Shown here: positions 56,134-64,000 of the stretch, piece after piece
Numbering within the stretch: the first letter of the stretch is position 1
Layout: every line of letters starts with the position of its first letter
Origin: Fredericiella sp038205395
Lineage (GTDB): Bacteria; Chloroflexota; Anaerolineae; Caldilineales; Caldilineaceae
Direction: 5' to 3'
NCBI GenBank assembly: GCA_038205395.1
Contig: JBBRBX010000002.1
Span: 54,011 to 118,010, forward strand
Length of the DNA: 64,000 bases
Position numbers and translations under genes: made by a program
The notes under the pieces: generated by a model
What the model saw: the letters and a program-made list of their open reading frames with translations, nothing else
Told to the model about the DNA's origin: nothing
Databases searched by the model: none

Positions 56134-58446
56134 TTAGCGGCGCTGTGGCTTTAGCACAACCACCCCTAACGGCGGTAAATTGATGGGAGCCGAGAACTGG
56201 CAGCTTTGCCAGGACAGCGCCTCAGCGCCGACACCACCCTCGTTGTTGACGCCGCTGCCGCCATACTTCGCCCAATCACTGTTGAGCAGTTCGGCATAGA
56301 AGCCGTCCACCGGCAGCCCGATCCGATAGCCCAGATGCGGCTGCGGCGTCAGGTTGCAGGCAAAGATCAAGACATCATTGGGGTCTTTGGCACGGCGCAG
56401 AAAGCTGATGATCGACGAATCAGCGTCGGCAAAATCGATCCACTGAAAGCCTTCCCAACTGTTGTCGACTTCATATAGAGCAGCTTCGGCCAGGTACATC
56501 TTACCTAGATCGCCCACAAAACGCTGCAACTGCTGGTGATCTTCATCGGCCAGCAGGTGCCAATCCAGGCTGCGCGCTTCACTCCACTCCGCCCATTGGC
56601 CAAACTCGTCGCCCATAAACAGCAGCTTCTTGCCGGGGTGGCCGAACATATAGCCATACAGAGCACGCAAATTGGCGTACTTCTGCCAGACATCACCAGG
56701 CATTTTATCAAGCATGGAGCGTTTGAGGTGCACCACTTCATCATGCGAGAAAGGCAGGATAAAGTTTTCATGAAAAGCATAAATCAGGCTAAAGGTGATC
56801 TGGCCCTGATGATAGCGGCGGTAAATCGGATCTTTCTGCATGTAGGCGAGGGTGTCGTGCATCCATCCCATATTCCACTTGAGGTCAAACCCCAGACCGC
56901 CCATGTAGGTGGGCCGCGTCACCATTGGCCAGGAAGTGCTTTCCTCAGCAATCGTCAGGGCGCCGGGCGCTTCGCTGTGGATTAGTTCATTAAAACGGCG
57001 TAGAAAGTCGACCGCTTCCAGATTTTCGCGCCCGCCATATTTGTTGGGCACCCACTCGCCCGGATTGCGACTGTAGTCAAGATAGAGCATGGAAGCCACT
57101 GCATCTACGCGCAGGCCGTCCAGATGATACTGTTTGCACCAAAAGACGGCGTTGGACAACAGGAAGTTGCGCACCTCGTTGCGGCCGTAATTGAAGATCT
57201 TGGTGCCCCAGTCCTTGTGCTCGCCCTGGCGCGGGTCGGAATGCTCGTAGACGTGGGTGCCGTCAAAAAAGCCGAGGCCGTGCGCATCGCGCGGAAAATG
57301 GGCGGGCACCCAGTCCAAGATGACGCCAATCCCATTTTGATGGCAATGATCGACAAAATACATAAAATCGTCGGGCGTACCAAAGCGGCTAGTAGGGGCA
57401 TAATAACCTGTCACCTGATAGCCCCAGGAACCGTCGAAGGGATATTCAGTGATGGGCAGCAGTTCGATGTGCGTAAAGCCCATTTCAAGGGCATAAGCAA
57501 CTAAATCATGCGCCAGGTCGCGGTAGTTAAGGAAACCATTCGTCTCCGGCACACGCTTCCACGAACCTAGATGAACCTCATAGACATTCAGCGGCTTGTC
57601 CAATGCCTGCCGCTGCGGCCGGCTCGCCAGCCACTCGGCATCCCCCCAGACATACTGATCAATATCCCACACGCGCGAATCGGTCGTGGGCCGCAGCTCA
57701 GCATAAAAGCCGTAGGGATCCGCTTTATCAACTTGGTAGCCCATAAAGCGCGATTTGATCGAATACTTGTAGTGGATGGCTTGCGGCAGATTGGGCAAGA
57801 ATATCTCCCATATCCCCGATTGTCCACGCTGCTGCATAACATGCACGCGATCATCCCAAAGGTTGAACTCGCCGATAACGCTGACGCGCAAGGCATTAGG
57901 CGCCCAAACGGCGAAGTTGACGCCCTGCACACCATCCAGCGTGCGTATGTGGGAGCCAAACTTGGTGTAGCTGTCGAAAAAGTTTCCTTCTCCGTGGAGA
58001 TAGATGTCGTAGTCGGTCAACAGCCAATCACGAAAACGGTAAGGGTCTTCAAGTTCATACTCGTTGCCCTCGGCATCGGCTACGAGAAGACGGTAGGCAA
58101 AAGATTCCTCCTGCTGCGGAAAAATCACTTCGTACAGGCCGGCGGGATCAACCTTTGTCATGGCAGTGCGCTCGCCGCCTGCGAGATCGACCACATCAAC
58201 GCGCATGTCCAGCGGGCGGAATGCGCGCACGACGATCCCATCCTGCAGGCCTTCCACCAGGGGGTGTGGCCCAAGCACATCAAAAGGCGCGGCATGATAG
58301 CCACCACAAATCGCATCGATTTGGTCGCGGCCCAGGGTGGCAGACGCCGAGGCCGGTTCCATTTGACCGCCATCCGGCTGTTCAGCTTCCACCGAAGATG
58401 GGAGTTGTTCCTCGGGTTGAACTCGCTTTTCGTCGCTCACAGACAC
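56134..58446 (-). CDS. glgB: 1,4-alpha-glucan branching enzyme
   Basis: A 770-residue GH13 enzyme that makes the alpha-1,6 branches of glycogen. It has the N-terminal domain plus CBM48 (about 60-290, AVWAPNALRVSVIGEFNLWD), then the barrel: YEVHLGSWKR, HIELLPITEYPFDGSWGYQ, GVILDWVPAHFPRD, DGLRVDAVASMLYLDY (nucleophile Asp), IAEESTSW (acid Glu) and LPFSHDEVVH (third acid). The first 45 residues are an acidic, Pro-rich extension. The start is GTG, either 58446 or 58440, the latter with better spacing to GAGGGG. The glycosyltransferase gene ends 11 bases before it, so the two form a glycogen operon. Confidence 0.95.
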   Translation of the reverse strand: MSVSDEKRVQPEEQLPSSVEAEQPDGGQMEPASASATLGRDQIDAICGGYHAAPFDVLGPHPLVEGLQDGIVVRAFRPLDMRVDVVDLAGGERTAMTKVDPAGLYEVIFPQQEESFAYRLLVADAEGNEYELEDPYRFRDWLLTDYDIYLHGEGNFFDSYTKFGSHIRTLDGVQGVNFAVWAPNALRVSVIGEFNLWDDRVHVMQQRGQSGIWEIFLPNLPQAIHYKYSIKSRFMGYQVDKADPYGFYAELRPTTDSRVWDIDQYVWGDAEWLASRPQRQALDKPLNVYEVHLGSWKRVPETNGFLNYRDLAHDLVAYALEMGFTHIELLPITEYPFDGSWGYQVTGYYAPTSRFGTPDDFMYFVDHCHQNGIGVILDWVPAHFPRDAHGLGFFDGTHVYEHSDPRQGEHKDWGTKIFNYGRNEVRNFLLSNAVFWCKQYHLDGLRVDAVASMLYLDYSRNPGEWVPNKYGGRENLEAVDFLRRFNELIHSEAPGALTIAEESTSWPMVTRPTYMGGLGFDLKWNMGWMHDTLAYMQKDPIYRRYHQGQITFSLIYAFHENFILPFSHDEVVHLKRSMLDKMPGDVWQKYANLRALYGYMFGHPGKKLLFMGDEFGQWAEWSEARSLDWHLLADEDHQQLQRFVGDLGKMYLAEAALYEVDNSWEGFQWIDFADADSSIISFLRRAKDPNDVLIFACNLTPQPHLGYRIGLPVDGFYAELLNSDWAKYGGSGVNNEGGVGAEALSWQSCQFSAPINLPPLGVVVLKPQRR

Positions 58447-58457
58447 CCCCTCAGGGT

Positions 58458-60257
58458 TTACTCGCTGCTTTGAGTTCCGGCACGTGCCAGTGCAGGCAGA
58501 AAATAATCACGCGCCACCACTTCCCAACTCATCATTTGTGCGGCGCTGCAGCCGCTCTCTAGAAGTGCCTGGCGCTGTTCATCGTTTTGCGGCAGGCGCG
58601 CCAGCAGCATATGGGCTGCTCGCTCGCTGTTGCGGCCCTCAATCCAGTCGCGAATACCTCGATCGATGCGCAGCGCATCGTAGGGGCTCCCCAGCCAGTA
58701 CCCTTGCGGCAGCGTCACATAATCGGCCACCACCATATTGGGCAAACGCGCCAGCCCACCGGCTGAACGCGCCGCAAAGCCGATGCAGCCGCACATGCTT
58801 GATACACAGGTGAGCGCGCCATAGGTCATAGCCTCCACCTGCGCGATGCCAAACGGCTCATAGATGCTCTGGCCTAGTTCGACGTCGCTGCCACGGCGGA
58901 TATCGGCAAAAGTCATATCCGCCGGCATACGTACACCACAGCGCTCACGACTCCAGCCATACTGGTTGACCAGGACAGCACGCACGCTGCTGCCACGCTC
59001 GCTTGCCGATGTGTTAAACGGTTCCAAGCTGTCGTAATAAAAAGTCCGTTCCAGCCCCGCCAGATCGCCGTTGTCGTCGCGGTGCGCCACCGGCCAGCCA
59101 TACTGTTCCTCCCAGGCATAGACCCACTGCGGGCGTCGCCCGGCGGGCAGGCTGGTGGCAAGGACAAACAATACTGCACTCTGCCCGCGCTTGCGCAACC
59201 CCTTCTCTAGATGCTCCAGCAGACGCAGGTCGCGCCAGAAGGCTTTGGAGAGAACAAGACGCGAAACATGGGTCAACACATAGTCAGGGCGGTAACCCAG
59301 CAGGCGTTCAGCGTACTGCTGCAGACGCGCCTTAGACACCAACTTGTCTTCCAGCGTGATCTGTTCGGCGCTGCTACCGTTGTACACCACTTCAATGTTG
59401 GCGTTGGCAAAGCGGCCGCCGAGAAAGCGCAATTCATCCACGACCACATCGCTGACTGCCAAAATGGCGTCGCAGCGAGTGGCCAGCCGGATCAACGGGT
59501 TGCGGTAGTCATGGTCCTGGTTGCCGAAGACGGACTCCAAGCTGAGGTTCCACTCGCGCGCCTTATCAAGCGCATTGTAAAACGAAGTGTCGTGGCCCGG
59601 CCGTTCTTCGACAAGCCGGCGCGCGGTGGCGGTTTCATGGGCATAAAAGATCGTGCGCCACTGGCCGGGCTGGTCGATTGCAGCGGCAAGCAGCAGTGGG
59701 ATAGACAACCACTCATGGCCGATCAGATACTTAGCGCCGCTTGCCAACCCCGCGCCAATCGCGCCGATGGCCGCCAGCAAAGGGCGAGCCAGCGCCATAT
59801 AAAGGCTATACTCGGCGCTGCCTTCTTGACGTGCGCTGTCGAGACCAAAGCGCTCCCAACAGGCAAACTTAAACTGATTGGCTTCTTCGCGCTGCGCATG
59901 TGCTGCATCGGCCAGGAGCAGTTCGCAAGCAAACCCACCAAAACGGCGCGTGCCGTAAAGCAGCGTCACACCGTACTGCTGCTCGACCTGCTGCAGCGCC
60001 GCACGCTGCTCCTCCTGCACACCCTGATAAATACCATGCAGGCTGCTGTAGGCGATTTGAATGCCATTGGCAGGGTCAGTCAATCGTTCCATCGCCACGC
60101 CATCGGCAGCATCCAGCGGGCCGACCACCAGCGTCCGCGCCACACCCTCCCAATAGGCTTGTGTGCTGAGCAGGCCAGCCAATACAGCGCCGGCGCCACC
60201 CACCTGAATACCGGCTTCGTGACTCATGTGCACAACCAATGGGATACAATCGCTCAC
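58458..60257 (-). CDS. Glycogen-synthase-like GT-B glycosyltransferase
   Basis: A 599-residue GT-B transferase. The N-terminal motif VVHMSHEAGIQVGGAGAVLAGLL matches the glycogen/starch synthase sugar-nucleotide loop, and the C-terminal part has SIYEPFGIAQVEAMTYGALTCVSS, the E-x7-E donor-site segment of this class. It differs from standard GlgA (about 480 residues) by long inserts, including ATRCDAILAVSDVVVDELRFLGG. It is followed by glgB at 11 bases, so it most likely elongates an alpha-glucan. The start is GTG 60257 with GAGGTAG upstream. The name glgA is not given because the protein is longer and only partly similar. Confidence 0.82.
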   Translation of the reverse strand: MSDCIPLVVHMSHEAGIQVGGAGAVLAGLLSTQAYWEGVARTLVVGPLDAADGVAMERLTDPANGIQIAYSSLHGIYQGVQEEQRAALQQVEQQYGVTLLYGTRRFGGFACELLLADAAHAQREEANQFKFACWERFGLDSARQEGSAEYSLYMALARPLLAAIGAIGAGLASGAKYLIGHEWLSIPLLLAAAIDQPGQWRTIFYAHETATARRLVEERPGHDTSFYNALDKAREWNLSLESVFGNQDHDYRNPLIRLATRCDAILAVSDVVVDELRFLGGRFANANIEVVYNGSSAEQITLEDKLVSKARLQQYAERLLGYRPDYVLTHVSRLVLSKAFWRDLRLLEHLEKGLRKRGQSAVLFVLATSLPAGRRPQWVYAWEEQYGWPVAHRDDNGDLAGLERTFYYDSLEPFNTSASERGSSVRAVLVNQYGWSRERCGVRMPADMTFADIRRGSDVELGQSIYEPFGIAQVEAMTYGALTCVSSMCGCIGFAARSAGGLARLPNMVVADYVTLPQGYWLGSPYDALRIDRGIRDWIEGRNSERAAHMLLARLPQNDEQRQALLESGCSAAQMMSWEVVARDYFLPALARAGTQSSE

Positions 60258-60269
60258 ACACTACCTCAG

Positions 60270-60312
60270 AAATAAAGGATGCGAAATAAAGGATGCGAAA
60301 TAAAGGATAACG
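60270..60312. repeat. 14-bp tandem repeat between guaB and the glycogen operon
   Basis: Two perfect copies of AAATAAAGGATGCG (60270-60283 and 60284-60297) and a third that diverges after 11 bases lie just upstream of the glycosyltransferase start, within its presumed promoter region. It could set the spacing of a regulator or promoter. Confidence 0.85.
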
Positions 60313-60396
60313 ATTTCTTTGCCGCGGTATTCATCTTCAGTATGCGTCAATCAGATGGAAATGCAAAACCTTACCGCCGGACGAGGTATCAACCAT

Positions 60397-61857
60397 CTAC
60401 AACTTATCCACATCGTGCGACCTGCTCTCACGCACCCCAGCCGCCGTAATCTCGATAAATTCCGCTTTTTGCTGCAGCTCGCTAATGGTCTGTGCGCCGC
60501 CGTAGGAGAGGCCGGAGCGCAGGCCACCCACCAGTTGGTAGAGAATCTCGCTGACCTCACCGCGGTAAGGCACCACTGCCTCGACGCCTTCCGGCACCAC
60601 CTTGTCCCAATCTTCCTGGTCCTCGGCGCTCTCGTCTTCCGGTTTTTCGGCAGCGCGCCGGCCCATTGCCGCCCCCAAAGAGGCCATGCCGCGCACAACC
60701 TTGACTTTCTTGCCGTCGCGTACAACCGGCGCACCGGGCGCTTCCTCGCAGCCGGCAAAAAGGCTGCCGATCATCACGGTACTGGCCCCGGCCGCCAAAG
60801 CTTTGACCATGTCTCCCGACGTTTTGATGCCGCCATCGGCCACAACGGGAATCTCCAGCCCCGCATCCTGGATGCCGGCCACACTGTCCATGATGGCGGT
60901 CAACTGCGGCACACCAAAGCCGGTGACAAGACGCGTGGTGCAGATCGAGCCGGGGCCAATGCCAACTTTGATCGCGTCTGCCCCCACCTCGGCTAGTTCA
61001 CGCGCGCCATCACGCGTGGCGACATTGCCGGCCACAATCTGCACTTTGGGCAGCCGGCGGCGCAGCAGTTTCACCATGTTGATGCAGTGGTCAGCGTGGC
61101 CATGTGCGATATCCAGCACCAATGCGTCGGCGCCGGCTTCGACCAAAGCTTCGGCGCGTTCAAAATCATGCGCTTGCACACCAATCGCAGCGCCTACCCG
61201 CAGGCGACCCTTACCGTCTACTGCTGCGCGCGAGGAATGGCCGGACTTGGCGACGTCGCGCGAGGTGATGAGTCCCAACACGTTGCCTTGACGGCCCACG
61301 ACGGGCAGCTTCTCCAAGCGGTGCTGGTAAAGAATAGAGCGCGCTTCGCCCGATGTAACCGCAGGGCCAACGCTCACGACTTTGTCCGCCGGCGTCATCA
61401 CCTCTGCCACCGTATGCAAATCTTCCGGCGCCAATAGGATATCCCGCCGTGTCACCAGGCCGACTAAGCGATTGTCGCCGTTGATGACAATCAAGCCCCC
61501 CACATCATGCAGTTCCATCAGCTTTTCAGCCTCGACAATGGTTGCGCTGTGGGTAATCGTATAGGGGTTCTCCACCATAAAGCCTTGTGCACGTTTCACC
61601 TTGCGCACCTGGAGCACCTGCTGTTCTACCGTCATAAAGCGGTGAATCACCCCCATGCCGCCGCTTTGCGCCATGGCAATGGCCATCGCCGCCTCGGTGA
61701 CGGTGTCCATATTGGCGCTGAGAATGGGAATATTGAGGGCGATGGACGCAGTAAGGCAGGTGGCGGTGTCTACGTCACGGCGTGAGCCGATGGAGGAGCG
61801 CTTGGGTACAAGCAGCACATCATCAAAGGTGAGGCCCTTCAGGGCGCGAATGTGCAT
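60397..61857 (-). CDS. guaB: Inosine-5'-monophosphate dehydrogenase
   Basis: A 486-residue IMP dehydrogenase of family length, the first committed step of GMP synthesis. It starts with LTFDDVLLVPKRS, has two CBS domains (about 95-210), the substrate and cofactor motifs VLDIAHGHAD, GNVATRDGA and the catalytic loop GIGPGSICTTR with Cys, then ADGGIKTSGDMVKALAAGA and GSLFAGCEEAPG; the flap region has YRG. The end carries GGLRSGLSYGGAQTISELQ. The start has AAGGA as ribosome binding site. A consensus-like promoter sits about 80 bases upstream. Confidence 0.96.
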   Translation of the reverse strand: MHIRALKGLTFDDVLLVPKRSSIGSRRDVDTATCLTASIALNIPILSANMDTVTEAAMAIAMAQSGGMGVIHRFMTVEQQVLQVRKVKRAQGFMVENPYTITHSATIVEAEKLMELHDVGGLIVINGDNRLVGLVTRRDILLAPEDLHTVAEVMTPADKVVSVGPAVTSGEARSILYQHRLEKLPVVGRQGNVLGLITSRDVAKSGHSSRAAVDGKGRLRVGAAIGVQAHDFERAEALVEAGADALVLDIAHGHADHCINMVKLLRRRLPKVQIVAGNVATRDGARELAEVGADAIKVGIGPGSICTTRLVTGFGVPQLTAIMDSVAGIQDAGLEIPVVADGGIKTSGDMVKALAAGASTVMIGSLFAGCEEAPGAPVVRDGKKVKVVRGMASLGAAMGRRAAEKPEDESAEDQEDWDKVVPEGVEAVVPYRGEVSEILYQLVGGLRSGLSYGGAQTISELQQKAEFIEITAAGVRESRSHDVDKL

Positions 61858-61937
61858 AACAGGCTGTCCTTATCAGGCTAGGGTGGGCCGGCGACGGAAG
61901 GCATGAGAAAAAGTCGGGGCAGGCGCCTGACAGAGTT

Positions 61938-61966
61938 ATTGTAGCCAAGAGCAAGGGATTGTGCAA
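61938..61966 (-). promoter_or_regulatory. Sigma70-type promoter of guaB
   Basis: On the minus strand TTGCAC (61961-61966), 17 bases, TACAAT (61938-61943). It gives a 5' leader of about 74 bases before the guaB ATG. Confidence 0.7.
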
Positions 61967-62097
61967 CGTTTCGAGGACAGGTACAGCCGGTCAATTCCGA
62001 CAGCGCAAGGAACGCGTCAGCCACTGCCAGCGTCAGTTAAAGGACAGGCAAGAGAAACCAGGCAAGACCAACAGTGCATCACAGCAAGGAGCAAATC

Positions 62098-62484
62098 ATG
62101 GCACAAAAAACATTGCAGGTGTGGGATGTATGGTATCCGCAGGCGGGCGCAACAGGCATCGCCTTTGGGCGTGGCCGTATTGATGGGACCGAAGTGATGC
62201 TGGTGCACGCCGCACCCAAAGTGCTGGAAGTAAAGGTCTATGACGGGGACGCGCTGGTAGCGCAAGGCAAAGAGCTGGAGGCGACAGACGATACGCCCAT
62301 CACACGTCTCACGCGGCATGGCGACAAAATCGAGCGGGAAGACATCTGGCCTGGCGAGCAGGAGTTGGGGCTGCTGGTGCTGCTCTGCGGTGGTGAGGTC
62401 GGCACACTGCGCCGCTGGTGGCACGCGCCCGACCATTCAGAATGGCGCTGGCAGATCGAGTTGTACAACAAGAAGGAAGGGTAA
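62098..62484 (+). CDS. Small conserved hypothetical protein
   Basis: A 128-residue soluble, mostly beta protein. It opens VWDVWYPQAGATGIAFGRGRID, continues LVHAAPKVLEVKVYDGDALVAQGKELEATDDTPITRLTRHGDKIEREDIWPGEQELGLLVLLCGGEVGTLRRWWHAPDHSEW, and ends in a charged tail. No catalytic motif, signal or membrane helix is seen, and I do not recognise the family. The ATG at 62098 has AAGGAG 8 bases upstream. It is divergent from guaB and lies before the MalT-like gene. Confidence 0.7.
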   Translation: MAQKTLQVWDVWYPQAGATGIAFGRGRIDGTEVMLVHAAPKVLEVKVYDGDALVAQGKELEATDDTPITRLTRHGDKIEREDIWPGEQELGLLVLLCGGEVGTLRRWWHAPDHSEWRWQIELYNKKEG

Positions 62485-62523
62485 GCGCAGAGTAACCTGG
62501 CTGGGGTCGACGCTTGCTTGGCA

Positions 62524-62552
62524 TTGACTTGGTGGGTTTGCGCCGCTACAAT
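62524..62552 (+). promoter_or_regulatory. Promoter of the MalT-like regulator, leaderless type
   Basis: TTGACT (62524-62529), 17 bases, TACAAT (62547-62552), then 7 bases and the ATG at 62560. There is no ribosome binding site. It is the best match to sigma70 consensus in the window. Confidence 0.8.
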
Positions 62553-62559
62553 TTAACCC

Positions 62560-64000
62560 ATGCCGCACTCACCAAGCCCGCTGTTGGCCACCAAGCTGTT
62601 TGTCCCGCGCCCTCGTCAGTCGCTGGTGCTGCGGCCACAGTTGGCGCAGCGGCTGGATCAAGCACTTGCACATCCGCTGACGCTGGTCTCTGCCCCCGCC
62701 GGTTTCGGCAAGACGACGCTGGTCAGCAGTTGGGCGAGTGGGCAGTCGATGGCAGTGGCCTGGCTGTCGCTGGATGCCGCAGACAACGACCCAGCCCGCT
62801 TTGTGCGCTACCTGGCCGCCGCCCTGCAGTCTGCGAATGCAGCCGTCGGCCAGGCTTTGTGCGCGCTGCCCGCCGCTGCGCAGCCGCCTATTGAGGCGGC
62901 GATTACTGACCTGATCAACGATCTGGCCGCCTCGCCCACTGAGCTGCTGCTGGTGCTGGACGACCTGCACCTGATCGACAATCCGCAGGTCGAGGAAACG
63001 CTGCGCACGCTGGTTGCCCATCAGCCGCCCCAGTTGCATCTGCTGCTGATCACCCGTGAAGATCCGCCGCTGCCGCTGGCACGCTTGCGCGGCAGCGGCC
63101 ATCTGGTTGAAGTGCGCGCGCAAGATCTGCGTTTCAGCTTGGAAGAAGCCGCCGCTTTTCTTAACCAAGTGATGGGGCTGGCGCTGACGCCGGTGCAAAT
63201 CCAAGAACTGGACGTGCGCATCGAGGGTTGGGTGGCAGGGCTGCAGTTGGCGGCGCTCTCGCTGCAGCAAAGCGACGATCCTGCCGTCTTGATCGACGGT
63301 CTCTCCAGCAGCCACCACTTTATCCTCAGCTATTTGACCGAAGAAGTACTGCGCCGGCAGCCGCCGGAGATGCAAACCTTTCTGCTGCAAACTTCCGTGC
63401 TCAATCGCTTGCACGGCCCCTTATGCGATGCCGTCACCGGGCGCACAGACAGCAGCGATCTACTGGAACAACTCTATACCGCCAACGCTTTTGTGGTGGC
63501 GCTGGATGCAGAGCATCGTTGGTTTCGCTATCATCATCTTTTCGGCGAACTCCTGCGCAGCCAACTGCAAAGCCGCCGGCCGCAGGCGGTGCCTGGGCTG
63601 CTGCGGCAGGCGGCGCAGTGGTGCGCAGCGCAGGATTTGCCGGCTGACGCCATCGACTATGCGCTGGCCGCAGCCGATTATTCTTATGTCGTGGCCCTGC
63701 TGGAGCAGCACGCGCGCCCGCTGGTGCTGCAAGGCTATGCAGCGAGTGTGGCCGGCTGGCTGCAGCAACTGCCGGAGGCATGGCGCAGCGCCGGCCCGCA
63801 AGCCAACCTGGCCTTTGCCTGGTCCCTGCTGCTGCGCGGGCAGTTGGGGGAGATCGACCGCTATCTGCACAATGTAGAAGTCTCTATGGCCGGTGACAGT
63901 ACAGTGGAAAACGATGCCCGCAGCAGCCCCGTGCAAGCCGGCCTGCGCGCAGAGCTGCTGGCGCTGCGTGCAGGGCTGGTTTCCTTACGCGGCGATACGG
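62560..64000 (+). CDS. MalT-like LuxR-family transcriptional regulator (partial, runs off the end)
   Basis: The first 480 residues of a large ATP-dependent regulator of the MalT/LAL group (STAND NTPase). It begins LLATKLFVPRPRQSLVLRPQLAQRLDQ, with Walker A SAPAGFGKTTLVSSW, a Walker-B-like LLLVLDDLHLI, and the MalT features LLITREDPPLPLARLR, LRFSLEEAAAFLNQVMGL and TSVLNRLHGPLCDAVTG. TPR-like repeats start near WCAAQDLPADAIDYALAAADY. The C-terminal LuxR-type helix-turn-helix lies beyond the window. These proteins switch on genes in response to an inducer such as maltotriose; the target here is unknown. Confidence 0.9.
   Translation, partial: MPHSPSPLLATKLFVPRPRQSLVLRPQLAQRLDQALAHPLTLVSAPAGFGKTTLVSSWASGQSMAVAWLSLDAADNDPARFVRYLAAALQSANAAVGQALCALPAAAQPPIEAAITDLINDLAASPTELLLVLDDLHLIDNPQVEETLRTLVAHQPPQLHLLLITREDPPLPLARLRGSGHLVEVRAQDLRFSLEEAAAFLNQVMGLALTPVQIQELDVRIEGWVAGLQLAALSLQQSDDPAVLIDGLSSSHHFILSYLTEEVLRRQPPEMQTFLLQTSVLNRLHGPLCDAVTGRTDSSDLLEQLYTANAFVVALDAEHRWFRYHHLFGELLRSQLQSRRPQAVPGLLRQAAQWCAAQDLPADAIDYALAAADYSYVVALLEQHARPLVLQGYAASVAGWLQQLPEAWRSAGPQANLAFAWSLLLRGQLGEIDRYLHNVEVSMAGDSTVENDARSSPVQAGLRAELLALRAGLVSLRGDT

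Overview
The window looks like a chromosomal segment from a filamentous or otherwise environmental member of the phylum Chloroflexota (Anaerolineae/Caldilineae-like). This is inferred from protein style: secreted proteins with Thr/Pro/Ala-rich 'TATPT' linkers, SH3-type lipoproteins, a MalT-like regulator, L,D-transpeptidases, a mevalonate kinase and a stand-alone methylmalonyl-CoA mutase large chain. DNA is moderately GC-rich throughout. I see no insertion sequence, prophage, CRISPR array or rRNA. The only tRNA is a tRNA-Leu(UAA).

Layout. 0-5 kb: an SH3 lipoprotein and a four-cNMP-domain transmembrane protein that share a C-terminal extracytoplasmic domain, then a small protein with caspase-like motifs and a small conserved protein. 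5-13 kb: a protein with more than 50 cysteines, divergent from xerD; an SDR; a membrane-anchored beta-propeller; a kinase-like membrane stub; a VUT-family transporter. 13-25 kb: housekeeping genes (carB, dnaX-ybaB-recR, methylmalonyl-CoA mutase and epimerase) with a HEAT-like protein and a secreted CAP protein. 24.4-24.6 kb: a strong inverted-repeat element, an intrinsic terminator and a probably leaderless promoter ahead of a DUF59/SufT-like gene. 25-28 kb: a membrane Mrr-like nuclease, a GDPD, a NUDIX gene cut by an in-frame TAA, and mevalonate kinase.

28-32 kb holds a compact Calvin-cycle operon on the minus strand, rbcL-rbcS-cbbX-prk: red-type form I RuBisCO, its AAA+ activase and a phosphoribulokinase closer to the long, class II type. 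Together these genes make ribulose 1,5-bisphosphate, fix CO2 on it and keep the enzyme active. 32-42 kb has an SH3 lipoprotein, a HEAT protein, a LamG-like membrane protein, pdxH, a secreted beta-helix protein, and a two-gene molybdenum hydroxylase operon with a good sigma70-type promoter. 42-53 kb has a subtilase, a lipase-like hydrolase, a receiver-nucleotide cyclase divergent from a GAF protein, two L,D-transpeptidases around the tRNA, a metal ABC transporter with a perfect 9-3-9 operator, and a PCuAC copper chaperone. 53-64 kb has a coupled operon (receiver-histidine kinase, four-carbon acid sugar kinase, PdxA-like dehydrogenase), glycogen genes, guaB, a small protein and a truncated MalT-like regulator.

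The main cross-cutting observation is a promoter architecture in which a -10 hexamer is followed by exactly 7 bases and then ATG, with no ribosome binding site. It is seen at four genes and nearly at a fifth, and it suggests leaderless mRNAs. Other leads are the shared short C-terminal 'LP' tail on three secreted proteins, the interrupted NUDIX gene overlapping mevalonate kinase, and the 81-bp inverted repeat at 24.4 kb. All calls come from reading the sequence; no database search was run.
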